Under the pieces are notes generated by a model. That model was not told where the DNA came from. It saw only the letters and a list, made by a program, of their open reading frames with translations, and did no database searches. The translations under genes and the position numbers were made by a program. A DNA stretch of 64,000 nucleotides from Micropterix aruncella (lineage: Eukaryota; Arthropoda; Insecta; Lepidoptera; Micropterigidae). Below, in pieces: positions 32,232 to 44,215 of the stretch. Where the stretch lies: contig OX155973.1 in the NCBI GenBank assembly GCA_944548615.1, forward strand, positions 7,677,910-7,741,909, given 5' to 3'. The number at the start of each line of letters is the position of its first letter. Position 1 is the first letter of the stretch.

Positions 32232-34133
32232 CAGTGGCGTAGCTAGGGTAATTTGCGCCCGGGGACAAGACACAAAATCTGCGCCCCTTCTCGTATCGAG
32301 AGTCTGGAGACTCACTGGGGCCGGAGTACCCAAAAAATTGCTATTTTCAGTTGTAAATACTAAAGTTCTATTATCCCATTGCAATTCAATTTCTTCTGAA
32401 TACAATTAATGCGATAATAGGACTTTAGTTTTTACCGAACCGGCGTTCCATAATATATGGTTCATAAATAGAATTAAAACTAAAAATTCTTTTTATGGAT
32501 TGAAACAATTTATTTAATAAACACTAAAATACTAAAATAAATACTAATTAATTAAAAAATTTACTAAATACGAATAAAAACTAAATTCTATACATATTTA
32601 TTGTACTGGTACGTGAGTGTGTATGTGTAGTATATACGAATTGGAATTCTACTATATATTGATGTTTTGATCTCGATTTGACTGTCGCAAACTCATCAAT
32701 TACGTTGTCAACATTAATAGAATCAAGGGTTTGTCATTCAATGCTAAGGAGTGCAAGATCACTCAGCGATCTTGTCCCATTGAAACACGTAAATATTATA
32801 AAATAAGCTTTAATTTGCTGAAAGACCGCTCACAACTTGCAATTGAAACAGCAATTGTTAAAAGAATTTGCAGTGAAATACGCATATTGGGAAACACGTC
32901 ATCCCCATATGATACAATAAAACCAAGAAGGTCTAAAGGAGTTTCTGGTAGAATTTCAGTCCGGGTATTGAGCAGCATTTTGCAGTCTCCGAGTTCTGTG
33001 AACAATTCCTAACCATTGACGTCGGTGTCGTAGAAATTTCCAAAATCTAAACGATTTTGATGAAGTGAATCGATGTTTGTCTCAGCCAGAAGACTTTTTA
33101 CGTCTAGCAGAAATCCAAATTTGGTATTAAGGTTTTTTAAACGTGAAAACCGTACTGATATTTCTTGTTGAAGTCTATCAATTACGCTTTTTAATATACA
33201 TGCGATTTCTTGTTCTGCAGATAGTCCTGCATCTTTTGCTAGTTCTCCTGGCATCCTTCTATGTCGTCTAATTCTTCTATCGACCTCGATTCCCCAAGTT
33301 GTGCATCTTATTTTTGCATTTTCTACTGCAATCTGGCTTAAATTATCACGAACTCTTGCTCTACTGCAATCTGGCTTAAATTATCACGAAGTTCTTGCTC
33401 CAGCGATTCAAGATCAGATGCTGCTTCCTTAAAATTCATAGTTGGATCCTGTAACCTTTTCTGACCGCGGTCAATTTTTCCAAGTACGGTGTTCCAGAAA
33501 AATAACAAAACGAGAAAGTTAAAGTTTAATACTCCTACCAGTAAGGTTTCTGCTTCACTTCTGGTGTCAGGAGTCATAGTTTCATCGTCTGATAATTTTT
33601 CTAACAGACCAACTAGTTAATCTAGTAATTCATGAATAGCTTTAATAGCTTCTGATCGTGCACTCCAGCGTGTTTTAGACTCTCTCTTTACTGTTATCGG
33701 CATAGCTCTTTTTAATTCTTCACAGCGAGTTGTTGAGCGAGAAAAAAACAAGTATATGCTTTCAACTGCTCCAAAAAACGTGATAACAACAGGATCCTGT
33801 TTAAGCTGTGGTTTTCACAGTTGACGAATAATGCTGTGGTTTCTGGCACATATTGCGTCGTTTCTGGCACATATTGCATCGTTTCTGGTACATATTGCAC
33901 ATATTGGTGACTATTGCGGCGCGTGTATACAGATTACAGACCAGGTTTGTAATGTCAGTAATTTTTTGAACATTCAGATTTAAAATTTTTCGTTTAACAT
34001 CTCACGTTTTGAAATACATTCATTTTTATAAAGTTAAAATACAAAAGTTAGGTCGATCATCATTTTGGCACCCCCTAAGCTGTGGCGCCCAGGGACATAT
34101 GTACCCCCCTGCCCCCCCCTAGCTACGCCTCTG
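32232..34133 (-). mobile_element. hAT-superfamily DNA transposon, decayed
   Basis: Perfect 8-bp target duplications ACTGTCAC flank it (32224-32231, 34134-34141). The ends read cagtggcgtagctaggg and, reversed, cagaggcgtagctaggg. The minus strand carries transposase fragments; the last one has SIASCERSFSKLKLIL, the hAT C-terminal dimerisation motif, preceded in frame by a stop at 33009. Other fragments lie at 33009-33254 and 33338-33577. It resembles the zinc-finger MYM/TTF-type hAT group. It lies 17 bp from the mariner at 31369-32214. Confidence 0.92.
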
Positions 34134-34885
34134 ACTGTCACTAACCTTTCGAAAAAACTGACCAAACTGAGAACAAATTGAGGGGAAAACTGAAGTAGCC
34201 CATATACACCTTCAGTTCAGATAACTACAGTTTTTTACTTTATTTACATAGATAAACTGTGAGGCATTTACATAGACAAATAGTGGGCTCAGAGGCAACT
34301 GGGAGGCAGATGAGCCGGCTTGGGGACACTTGGTCATTATAAAAGAAATTAATAATACTTTAAAATTAATAGTCATGATTTTATAATCAGAAATCATCAA
34401 AACGTCGATGCATATATGAGATCTTGTACGCGCCACAAATTCGAATTTGCATTTTTTGTTGATCCGGATCATCATGCTTCGGATCGTTCTGTCCATGTCT
34501 CGAGGGCTCAAATTACTTACTTTTTTTGTAATTCGCATCGAAGTGGCATCTCGTAGGCATGAGTTGATGGTTTTAACCGGTGATACCTCTTCAGTGCTTA
34601 GAGTAGTGATTCCTCGCAAACGACTCAACTAATTCGCTGTTTTAATCGTTAGTAAAGCAAACTAATCAATTTTCTTAAATTTTGCTCCATTTATACAAAT
34701 AAAAAAACATCTTGTGAACGAAGTTATTGAGTATTTTTCATGCCCTTGAAAGTTTGCTTGTGTTGGTGTGTACTTGTAGAGCGACGTACATGTAGAGCAC
34801 ATGCACATGTACTTAGAGTGATGAAATTTTGCATTAAAATTATAATAAATTATCTCAGTCAATCAGCGCAGTAGATGTGTTTTAA

Positions 34886-35630
34886 GAGGCCGTGTACGAA
34901 ATCGATGTGGGCCGTGATACCTCTATAATCAATGGTATAATCATTGATTTTATAAAATCAATGGTATAATATAACTATAGGTAGGTAGGATTTTCGGAGC
35001 CAAAGATATACGTCCACCCTTTGGAAGCGCTCGGCGGGGACTAGGAGGCGTGAATCGTATCATAGGCGAATATCATAACGCGAGAATTACATTGTTTTAA
35101 AAGACTTTATTGCCAATTTTGATTAATGTTTTGAATTTTTTTTTTGAGGAAATGGATTGATATTGAACTAAAGTTTATTTCTGTTGTTTTTATTTTATGA
35201 ACGAGAGTTCTAAAAGGCCAAAATCAAAAGCATTTCTTCGCCCATTTTCTAAAAAAATTGACAAAGTTAAATATTTTTTTTATCAACAATTTTATATGAA
35301 AGTAGTAAAAAGTGATTCACTTATTATATAGAGGACATTCACAACAATACATTGTAATTTTTTTATACCGCTTAGATGTCAAAACGATTCGTAAATATGT
35401 TATATTCTAAACCTCTTACAGCAAAAATTCACAAACAGTCGCCGGTTTAAGGTCAATTAATCAAAATTCTATAATAATTTTTAAAGAAGTAGCTCACTCA
35501 TTAGACAATAATATAAATGATCTTTTATGTTGTGCAATAAAACTTATAGAAATACAGTATTTTAACCTTAAATTCACGTCTGCAAAATTACGTAAATTCA
35601 CGAAATGCGCAAAATTTCGTGTACGGCCTC
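34886..35630. mobile_element. TTAA-flanked non-autonomous transposon (piggyBac-like)
   Basis: TTAA is on both sides (34882-34885, 35631-35634). Ends are gaggccgtgtacgaaat and, reversed, gaggccgtacacgaaat, 15 of 17 matching. The interior is AT-rich with no transposase. Superfamily inferred from target site only. Confidence 0.75.
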
Positions 35631-35939
35631 TTAACATATAGTTATGATGGATAATTGCTATTCAATTTATATGATGCATAGGTACATAGGAAAAGTCTGC
35701 ATGAATATTTAGAGTTAACAAATATTTAAACCGATATTAGGGTCGACCCGCCTAGATACGGGACATTTAAGTCCTAGTTAGGTGGGCACTGAGCATTAGC
35801 TGCATTTCGGTGTTCAATTTTTCCGAGTTACCTACTTATAACATTGATAACAATGGGGCTAAATGTACAAACAAATAAATGAATAAAGTATTAAATCAAA
35901 AAAAAAAAAAAAAAGGGTATATTATAAAATTTCTATATA

Positions 35940-36330
35940 CAAGGTCTGTTCGAAAAGTATCGCGAATTTTGTGTTTTTTGAACAATTATTTATTTATTCA
36001 TAAATATCTCTTTTGCCCCCTTCAAAATAATCCCCACCAGATATTATACACTTGTGCCAACGTTTTTCCTAATCCTCTAAGCACTTCAAAAAAACATTTT
36101 TTGTGATCTTGTTCAGCTCCTCCTTCGATGCCGTCTTTATCTCCTCAATCGTAGCGTAGCGTCGTCCTTTCATGGGCGTCTTCAGTTTCGGAAACAAGAA
36201 AAAGTCACAGGGGGCCAGATATGGGGAATACGGTGGCTGCGGCACTATTGGTGTGTTGTTATTGGCCAAAAATTCGCACACAAGCAACGATGTGTGAGCA
36301 GGGGCGTTATCATGGTATCATGTATGGTGT
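35940..36330 (-). mobile_element. mariner transposase C-terminal fragment with one terminal repeat
   Basis: The minus strand encodes HDNAPAHTSLLVCEFLANNN, PYSPYLAPCDFFLFPKLK and EELNKITKNVFLKC, including the last two catalytic-region aspartates of mariner. The right-hand terminal repeat begins at 35940 after TA with caaggtctgttcgaaaagta. A poly-A run at 35898-35914 lies just outside. The other end is missing. Confidence 0.85.
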
Positions 36331-36339
36331 TGCTAGTTA

Positions 36340-37080
36340 CAATTTTCTACACCATGTGACATTACCCTTAAAGGTCAGTACCGCTGGCGCATATGGTGGG
36401 GGGAGCGAATTGACTTCAAAATAATAGCGGGAATACTGAAGTAAGCACTGACGCGACAGAGCTGTGCTGACAAAAACAATTTACACAAGGGCAGTACCGG
36501 GTCAATTAGCCTTAAGACCTGTTGAAATGTTTTAAAACTAATTTAGATGGTTTTATATTCGGCAGGTCATTTTTGTGCAGGAAAAGATACGATAGTTCAT
36601 TTCACATTCCGCTCAACGCACTGGTCTGTGTCGTTCGCATGAACAATTTTCCAATATTAGTTTACGAAGAACTCAAACATTACATTAAGTACATTAAGTA
36701 GATAAATGGGCCCGATTGCATTTCTTCGTGAACTAAAATAGAAACTTAGTTCAACCGAACAAGACAGAGCAATACGTTATAACGGAATATGAAATGAACT
36801 GTCGTCGATTTTCCCGCACCAATACTACCCGTCGAGCTTATAGACGCCCGAATAAGTTTGAATGCATTTCGTGCGGTGTTCGATTTAGCTGATTTACCTT
36901 CGGTGGGTAGTTTTAATACGGAAAAGTGACAACCGCTCATTTCACATTTCGCTCTGACGCACTGCTCGTCTAGTTCACATGAACTAATTTCTGATTTTAG
37001 CTCAAAAGAAACGCAATCAAGCACAATATATCAAACAACAAATTGGATTGTTTAGTTCGTAATGTTGTTTGTACCATAAA
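36340..37080. other. Intergenic, weak internal repeat
   Basis: Two diverged direct repeats of about 80-100 bases, around 36590-36670 and 36925-37010, share ttcatttcacatt, gctc..cgcactg and catgaac blocks. No gene or transposon recognised. Confidence 0.4.
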
Positions 37081-37084
37081 TTGT

Positions 37085-37435
37085 TTGTAATGTTGTTTGT
37101 ACCTTCACGCGGTGGAAGTTGGCGCTCGTGGCCTGCCAGCTAAATCTCTGTTTCGCCTTTTTAAAGATCTTGGTCTCTCCAGGAAAATAATCAACTTCTT
37201 CGTAGAAAAATTATCTAAAACCGCGATTTCCGCATCTCAAATTCTATGGCTTCGACGGGGGGGTGAATGGGTGGTAAGGTGAACGCTCACATGTGGCAAG
37301 ACAGCTGTTCTAAACCTACCACAGCCGGTCGTTAGTCCGGAATCCACTGCTCACCCCCCAGAAGTGTAATAACACTATATGATGGGCCCAACTTCGGTCT
37401 GAATTCCATGGCAGCTCCGTTTGTATTTTATTTAT
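37085..37435 (-). repeat. Interspersed repeat family C, copy 2
   Basis: Reverse complement of the 12112-12505 copy, ending gaattccatggcagctccgt followed by a T-rich tail (37424-37445). It ends only about 30 bases from the stop codon of the neighbouring minus-strand gene, so it may form part of that gene's 3' untranslated region. Confidence 0.75.
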
Positions 37436-37468
37436 TTTTATTATTACGTCATCGAGATCTTTTACCCT

Positions 37469-40400
37469 TTACCTATTTATACGAAACGATTTCACTGCGC
37501 CCTTTTTCGCACGATTGAGGCTCAGCGTCACCTCGTTTATCATCTTTAAATTTTTAGCTTCTCTCTCACTATATTTCTTACTGAGGTCCTCGAGAAAGTT
37601 CGACTGCGCGACCGCTTCAGCCCCTAGGTTCGCTTTTAGCGTATTCAGATATCGTAGCGGTGCCGTCTTCCCACTTTTAACGTCCGCCGTTTGCTTCACA
37701 TCTTTGTTCCGGATCTGATCGACCAATTGCTGCATCCATGCGGATATTTCTTGTTTTTCTTCCTTTTTTATTACTTCTGTTTCGGTGTTAGGAGATTGTT
37801 GAATATTGTTATCATCTGGTAATGGCTGTTCAATATCATTTTCATCCGGTATAATCGCTGAAAGCTTATACTTATTGATTAGTTGCGGTAAAAAGCTTGA
37901 AATGAGAGTTTCATTCGACGTATTCGGTGTGGAATGGAAAATGGGACTCTGAATGGTGGCTTTCTGTAACGGCGTGGTCGTTGCATCCTCTTCTGAAACA
38001 AATAACAACAAATACTGACAGACCTGCCGTGGAATTCACCGACCGACCGGAGTCCAGCCTATCATAATTATTATAAAGGTGTCCCCAAAATTCACGAATG
38101 ATTCGAATTTTGCGCCATTTGCGCACGGTAGTGACGTTTCTTAGCAATCACGTTAACCCCTCAAGCGGCGGGTTTAAATCTTAGCAGTCACCTGTCATTT
38201 CTGAGAGATGAAGGTCAAAAACATAGCACTTTAGAAAAACGATCATAAGAAAGAAACTATTTGATGGATCATGAAAAGAAGAATTGTAGAATGGTCGCAT
38301 TGAAATTTGAATTAAAACCTCATTTTGTAAAACAATTAGATAATTATGAATAATTATTAGAAAGTTGGAGAACTGAAAAAACTCACTAATTCAGCCATAT
38401 CGACGTTTTATCTCAAAATACGAAACACAATCTAGAAATTATAAGGGTCATTCCGCCCATTCGTGCAAAACAGGCGATTCCGCGGAGCAATTTTTTTTCC
38501 CTTGAATTTCAGATTTATTGATATTTAATATAATTAAGACCTCCTAGTAAAGACATTTATGTGGGAGGCACTTTGGTACATAGTGTACTTTACTAATAAA
38601 AGGGCGGAGGGTAATGACGATCGGGATGGTAATGAAATTTGTCAAGAAGGTAATGATACATCAAATGATGGTAATGACACTAGCCTGGAAGGTAATATTA
38701 GCTGAGGATGGTAATTACATGTGATATAGAAATAACATCAGTAATTTATTGTTTCTTTACAAAATATATTTATTAAAAAAATCCATAAACAAAACCAACA
38801 TTAAAAAGTTATGAAGCCTATTTTTAAAGCGGCCACTAATGAACTAAATGATCTAAGAAATTTTAAGAAATCTTTATTATTCTTTTTCGCATAACATGAA
38901 TTACATACATTAAACATATTATTATAATTCTAGAAACATAAAGTATGGAATAAGAAATAAAAAATAAAAAATATAAAATCTTGAGATCTACTTACCTTAT
39001 AAAATCAATAGACTTTTGTTCTCTTGTACTTTTGTAACTTTTTTTTCTTGTTTTTTGACGCCGTAACGTATTCTTTCATTACCTTCCTACCTACAAACTC
39101 ATTTTTTACCAGAAGCTTGTCTACTATTGACATCTTCCTCAATAAAACAATGTATTTTGGTCTCTAATTCATTTAAAGCTGTTGTTTTAAGTTGGTTTTT
39201 TTTATAGGAAAATGACACTTCACACTTTACACTTTTTCAGCTTATTTCTATTTTTAATCATTTTTTACGCAAAAAGTCTTTTGTTTTTCTTGTCAAGCCA
39301 CTTGTATTCTTTTCCAAGGTTCTTTGACAGAGACTCCCCGAAAAGTAACTTTTCTTCACCTATTTTGCTGCTTTCATTTATTATATCATATCATTCACCC
39401 TTGGGTCTTCGATAATTTGTTTTTTTATTTCACTATATTTATTTGTTTCTTCAATTTGATGATTTCATCTTTCAATTGCTTGAAGATTTTCTGATGTCTG
39501 TAGAGCAATCTTCTCATTGTCATTTTTGCGTTTGTGTTTTAAATCCGTAATGGATCTTCCACTTTCTATGTATATATTTTCGATCTCGCTGTCATTTGGC
39601 GAATCTTTCACTATAATTATTATTTTATTTTCATTTCTTGTTTTTTTCTTGAAGTATTGTGTACTTTTTTACACCACCTTTTCCTCTGTTCGCTTTGAGC
39701 TCGTGGTATCATGACTTAAATATTAGAAATTTTATGCAAATATTTTCGTATATCGTAGGTACCCTTTTCTTTCTTTCTCATTTGGCATTGAGTTCTGGGC
39801 ATTTTTTATTACTTCATATTTTTTTCTTTTTTGTATTGCCTATCTTTTTCCAGTTTTCCTTCTTTGGATAACTTTTTCTTGGTCTGGCCATGTTAAATTG
39901 CAATAAGAAAATTCTAAACCTAGTGAAAAATAAAATAGTTGCAAAGTATTTTAATTTAAAAGATTTAGGAATATTAAAATGCAGTTTTCTATAACTGCGA
40001 TATCAGTGCGGACTAGCAAACTAGAATGATTGGACAAATGGACTCAAAACTAGTACCTACATTAAATAATGTGGCGCCATAAATCTACCTGAACAGAAAT
40101 ACGAAAAAAGCTATTAAAAAAAAGAGAATTCTTTCATAATTTACCCCAAATACACTTATACAGGTCAAAATTGACATATAGATAATTTACATTTATCTAC
40201 TTAGCTCTTAAGTTTCCTATGAAAACCTTCAAAACCGCAATTGTCAATAACTCATTGCCTTCCAAAAGCTTTCATTACCATCTGACACGTTTTCATTACC
40301 TTCCAATACGTTTCATGACCATCCTACATAATATTATTTATTTATTATTATTATTTTTATTTATTCCGTAGCCGGCGATTGGGGAGGGGGTCGCCCTCGC

Positions 40401-43162
40401 AGCCAATACGCTGCTGTCGGTGCCGCTGGATCTCGTACTCCATTCACGATTCGCTTCCATTCTTGACGATTTTTTGCCACGTCTCGAGCATCCCTAGCCG
40501 ACAATCGTTGATTTTTAAGGTCGCCTTTGATGGTATTTAGCCAGGTTTTCTTCGGTGCCGATCGCTGAATTCTCCATTCTGTCGGACGGTCTCGCCAAAG
40601 AAGTTTACGTGGCAAGCGATTGTCGTTCATTCGGCAAACATAATAAATAGGATAGAAAACGAATTTACCGCATGAAATTTGTAGGACCCGACGTTTCGGT
40701 GACGTTGCAGCCGCCGTTGTCTAGGGTAGACTGAAGAGCTGTCAGTCCGCTGTCAATACGGACTGACAGCTCTTCAGTCTACCCTAGACAACGGCGGCTG
40801 CAACGTCACCGAAACGTCGGGTCCTACAAATTTCATGCGGTAAATTCGTTTTCTATCCTATTTATAATGTCAAACAACCGCGATAGTCTTCGATTTTACA
40901 TCCTACATAAATTTGGAAGGAAAGGAAGGTAATGACAAGGAGTGGAATGAAATAATAGAAGTTTATTCTGCATATTTCGCGTGATTGATGACCTTAAAGT
41001 TTCAATAACAGTGAATGAAAAGACCCTACCAAAACACACCAAAGTGGATATAAACTTAGCCTTTTTATTTTGTACTTACTGTTTGACTTGTTAGATGGCG
41101 ATGACTGATGAACGGTGACAATTTCGAAATAAGGAGAAAGAATGTAAATATCTTTTTACACAGCGACTTTTCCCTTGAGAACTTACGCGACAGACTGACC
41201 AATGAGGAACTTAATGATCTGCGGTAGACGCTTCGGCTCCTGTTGCGGAGCAAGATATACTTAATTTATTTTTGCGCGGGAAATTTATTTATTTATTTGT
41301 TACAACTTGGTAGAGAGTTAACAATGAGATCGTACAGATATAATTTGTAACTATTTATTTAAGCAATAAGAAAATGAATACAACCCATACGATCATTCTA
41401 GACGAATGCCCAACTAGACCGAACAGCCTGTATCTGGGCATACGAAAATATATAGCCTTTGTTTTTGAGTAATACTGACTAATAGACTACTTTCAATACT
41501 AACACTGAGATAATGGCATAAAATAGTGCACATATTAATACAAATATATATGATAAAGGGTTAGTTACATACATATATACACATACAAACATACATACAT
41601 ACATATATAATAACACACACACACATACATCTACATACACACATATTTTAAATTATTGTATGAAGCAATTCTTTTTCAGTCTTTGTACGACCTACTTCAT
41701 AAAGGAGCCATTTTTTTACTTTCATCTTAAATTGGTGTACATTTTGAACATTTTTTAATGACTCTTCTAAAGTATTAAATTTTTTTGGGGCAATGAAATA
41801 CAACTGTCTTTGGGCAAAGGTTGTATGTACGTGAGGAATTACATAGTTCGTCCCTTCAGCCATTCTAGTTGGTCTTTGCTGCTGGCTTCGGGAACGTTTC
41901 TCTAAAGTCTTGTAAAAATGTATTAGGCATTGTTTCACGAACAACTGACGAATATCCAAAACACTTGCTTCGCTGAACAGCAGGTCAGAGTCATGGCGGG
42001 GATGTTTTCCGTAAGTAACCCGCAATAATAATTTCTGGGCTTTAACCAGTGTAATGATAGAATCTCTATTGCCAAAGACAAAAGTAGAAATATTTTGTTT
42101 ATATGTAATTGTAGATGTCTTATATTTTAATACCTAAAGTATGTTTACCTTATCTTTCATGTATGCTAAGACAACTAAGTATGTGTTGGCAAGTTTAGGT
42201 ACAACAAATCGACGAATTAGAAGTTTGTGGTTTGGAGGCCATGTATTTTTAGGATTAAAAAAATCTATCTACTTCAGAATAAGATTTCCTAAAGAGCCTT
42301 CTCCCTTACACTTAGAGTAAATATATTTCAATAAAACTTTTTTTCTAAATGCTGTATGCAGTCTGATATTAGAGTTTACAGGCGATTTGCACAAAATGAC
42401 GGAATGACCCATAAACACATTCGTGTACGTTATTACATGCTTTATCAAATATACTATTTCGTTTTATTTATTTTCATACATATATCCGAAGAGAAGCTAC
42501 ATAATATCCGAAGAGAAGCACAGATCCGAGCAATGGCAGCACTCGACTAAGTGACCCAGAATACAAACAATTATATTAGGGATTCTAGGCTGCGAGAAGC
42601 ACGACTGAATAATCGTACAATACAGAATGTATCCGTATTTCTCACACATATCTGAGCATTACTGAGCGTTGACTACAATACATCGTACCCGATTCGGGAC
42701 GTTACTGAATTGAGGGGTTTTAATAGGTAAATATGTAGTTAGTAGTATAAAAGTTGTTAAAAAGAAGTACCTAGTAATAACAAGAAAGGTTAGATAACCA
42801 TTGGATATATGAATGATATAGTATAGAATAATAATGAACGATTTGGAATTATCTGTAAGGTTAATTATGTTTTGGAAAATAAATAAATAAATAATTTAGG
42901 TACCTACTCATAAACTTACCGCGAAAGATTTTTCTTATTTGAGCTTCACTGATATCCATATCATCTTTATATTGCCCTGACGATGACGATTCTCTGTTTT
43001 ATTAGAAAACAAAATAAAAAATATAGTATGGACTTACACACAAAAACGGAACAACCGGCGTACAAACCTTTCCCTCTTTCTTGCAACTCGATTTTCGCAC
43101 ATTTTATTTATTAATACGGCCCGTTTTTTATTGAAATCGTCGCTGGCATTTTCGGGCTTCAT
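37469..43162 (-). CDS. Unrecognised 230-residue Lys/Glu-rich protein, three exons
   Basis: Exons 43068-43162, 42920-42993 and 37469-37992 have GT-AG borders, phases that match (2, 1) and one uninterrupted frame of 230 residues. The protein starts MKPENASDDFNKKRAVLINK; the middle is acidic and Ser/Thr-rich (EEDATTTPLQ, PDENDIEQPLPDDN), and the C-terminal third is basic and likely helical or coiled-coil (EEKQEISAWMQQLVDQIRNK, then LEDLSKKYSEREAKNLKM, ending KKGAVKSFRINR). No enzyme motif, signal peptide or membrane segment is seen. I do not recognise the family; a nuclear or chromatin-associated adaptor would fit the composition but this is a guess. It is divergent from EHMT, 2 kb away. The second intron (4.9 kb) is almost filled by one transposon. 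Confidence 0.75.
38155..38390 (-). repeat. Partial copy of the TTAA MITE family
   Basis: Begins with TTAA then cccctcaag and shares gaaaaacgatcataag, gcattgaaatttgaa and acaattagataattatgaat with 13758-14061 (reverse) and 63822-64000. The far end is degraded. Confidence 0.5.
38604..38720 (+). repeat. GGTAATGA motif array, left side of the 4 kb transposon
   Basis: Six copies of a GAWGGTAATGA-like motif, spaced about 20 bases, at roughly 38607, 38628, 38649, 38670, 38692 and 38708. Inverted copies lie at about 39078, 40272, 40294 and 40314 and one direct copy at about 40925. In the plus frame the array reads as repeated EGND/DGNE units ending in a stop, but no longer gene supports this as coding. 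Confidence 0.65.
40332..40898 (-). mobile_element. Nested truncated LINE insertion with 12-bp target duplication
   Basis: CATCCTACATAA lies on both sides (40320-40331, 40899-40910). The left edge is an ATT-rich stretch, as expected for the 3' tail of a minus-strand LINE. Bases 40361-40630 encode KKTWLNTIKGDLKNQRLSAR and AKNRQEWKRIVNGV, a typical RTE-like reverse transcriptase C-terminus. The rest is a large hairpin. Confidence 0.8.
40643..40865. repeat. Near-perfect inverted repeat, 107-bp arms, 9-base loop
   Basis: Arms 40643-40749 and 40759-40865 are exact complements as far as I can check, around the loop 40750-40758. The arms include gacccgacgtttcggtgacg and its complement. It lies inside the nested LINE insertion, at its 5' side. 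Confidence 0.9.
41648..42040 (-). mobile_element. LINE C-terminal fragment
   Basis: The minus frame reads LRVTYGKHPRHDSDLLF, VLDIRQLFVKQCLIHFYKTL and QRQLYFIAPKKFNTLEESLK, the usual order at the end of CR1/Jockey-like reverse transcriptases. Ends near microsatellite-like CATA/CACA sequence (41570-41640). 5'-truncated. Confidence 0.65.
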
Positions 43163-43354
43163 CGTGAAAACGATTTTTAGTATTTCCTAGAAAATTTTAT
43201 CATTTTGCAATCGAAAAAAAATAACGTCGAACAGCTGTCCACTGATCCAGCTGTCAAAAGCCATGTCCGATCGACCCACAGACAAAGATAATCCCACTGA
43301 GTCGAGGCGACGGCGAGTGGGCGAGGCACTGATAATCCCACAAACTCAAGGGGC

Positions 43355-44215
43355 GAACATATTTATTGGACGCGTCCATAAGCCGCGGCTTAAGGCGTGA
43401 ACATATTTATTGGACGCGTCCATTAGCCGCGGCTTAATGTACAAACATATTACCGGACGCGTCCGAAAGCCGCAGCTTATGGACGCGACTGAAAGGTTAT
43501 CTGTGTGATGAATTTCTATTGAGCCGTGCAGATTATCGGAAGTCAGTCGCGGATGTGACCTTGAGGCTTTGGACGTCCAATAGAGATCTACAAGCCGCGT
43601 CCCAAACGACTGTGCATACTGTTTAGTCGCATCCGTAAGCCGCGGCTTACGGAGGCGTCCGATAATATGATTGCCCCTTTACGGACGCGGCTTAAAGGTA
43701 CATATTTGTGTAATGAATGTCTATTGAGCCGAGTAAATTATCGGACGTAAGTCACGGACGCGACCTTGATGGGTCGTTTACACTCTCGCGCGAGGCGCGA
43801 GGCGAGACGCAAAACCAAGTGCGTAAACAAACAGAACAGAGGCAAAGCTTCTAGCAAGTAGGTAAACATTTTGTACGCTCGTTAGAAGCTTTGCCTCTGT
43901 TCCATTTGTTTACTGATATGGTTTTGCGTCTCGCCTCGCGCCTCGCGCGAGAGTGTAAACGGCCTATCAGACTTTGGACGTCCAATAGAGATCCGCAAGC
44001 CGCGTCTCAAACGACTGTGAATTATATCGGTCGCGTCCGTCAGCCGCGGCTTATGGACGCGTCCGATAATATGTTTGCCCCTTTACGGACGCACTTAAAG
44101 GTATTGTGTAATGAATTTCTACTGAGCCGTGCACATTATCGTACGTAAGTCGAGGACGTGATCTTGAGGCTTTGGACGTCCAATAGAGAAGCCGCGTCCC
44201 AAACGACTGTGGTAT
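43355..44215 (+). repeat. Array of palindrome-rich GC repeat units
   Basis: Starts with three short units of about 45 bases (ggacgcgtcc followed by ccgcggctta), then longer units of about 200 bases with the order aatttctattgagccgtgca, attatcgga, GACCTTGAGGCTTTGGACGTCC, AATAGAG, caagccgcgtcccaaacgac, taagccgcggctta and CCGATAATATG. One unit is split by a hairpin MITE and the last is truncated at about 44215. Confidence 0.85.
43767..43969. mobile_element. Hairpin MITE inside the GC repeat array
   Basis: The ends are tgatgggtcgtttacactct and, reversed, tgataggccgtttacactct. The arms share cgcgaggcgcgaggcgagac and further in aacagaggcaaagcttcta, so the whole element folds back on itself. It interrupts a repeat unit at GACCTTGA. 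No coding sequence. Confidence 0.85.

Larger units (their letters stand above)
38445..42410. mobile_element. DNA transposon of about 4 kb with terminal inverted repeats and ATAA target duplication
   Basis: The ends read GGGTCATTCCG then cccattcgtgcaaaa, and reversed GGGTCATTCCG then tcattttgtgcaaat; the first 11 bases are identical. ATAA flanks both sides (38441-38444, 42411-42414). A 4-bp duplication with GGG ends resembles Sola-type elements, but this assignment is tentative. Inside are AT-rich minus-strand Lys-rich remnants (for example MARPRKSYPKKENWKKIGN near 39880 and KNEFVGRKVMKEY near 39090), a subterminal GAWGGTAATGA motif array, and later LINE insertions. No intact transposase. It occupies most of an intron of the 230-residue gene. 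Confidence 0.7.

Noticed and set aside
38604..38720. Gene for an EGND-repeat protein
   Set aside because: The open frame is short and the same motif occurs inverted nearby, which fits a DNA-level subterminal repeat better.
39212..39871. Phe/Leu-rich membrane proteins on the plus strand
   Set aside because: They are reverse readings of Lys-rich AT-rich sequence inside the 4 kb transposon.
40685..40830. Hammerhead ribozyme in the large hairpin (it contains cgaaacgtc)
   Set aside because: The GAAAC part resembles Penelope-type hammerheads, but no CUGANGA core lies upstream in the expected spacing.
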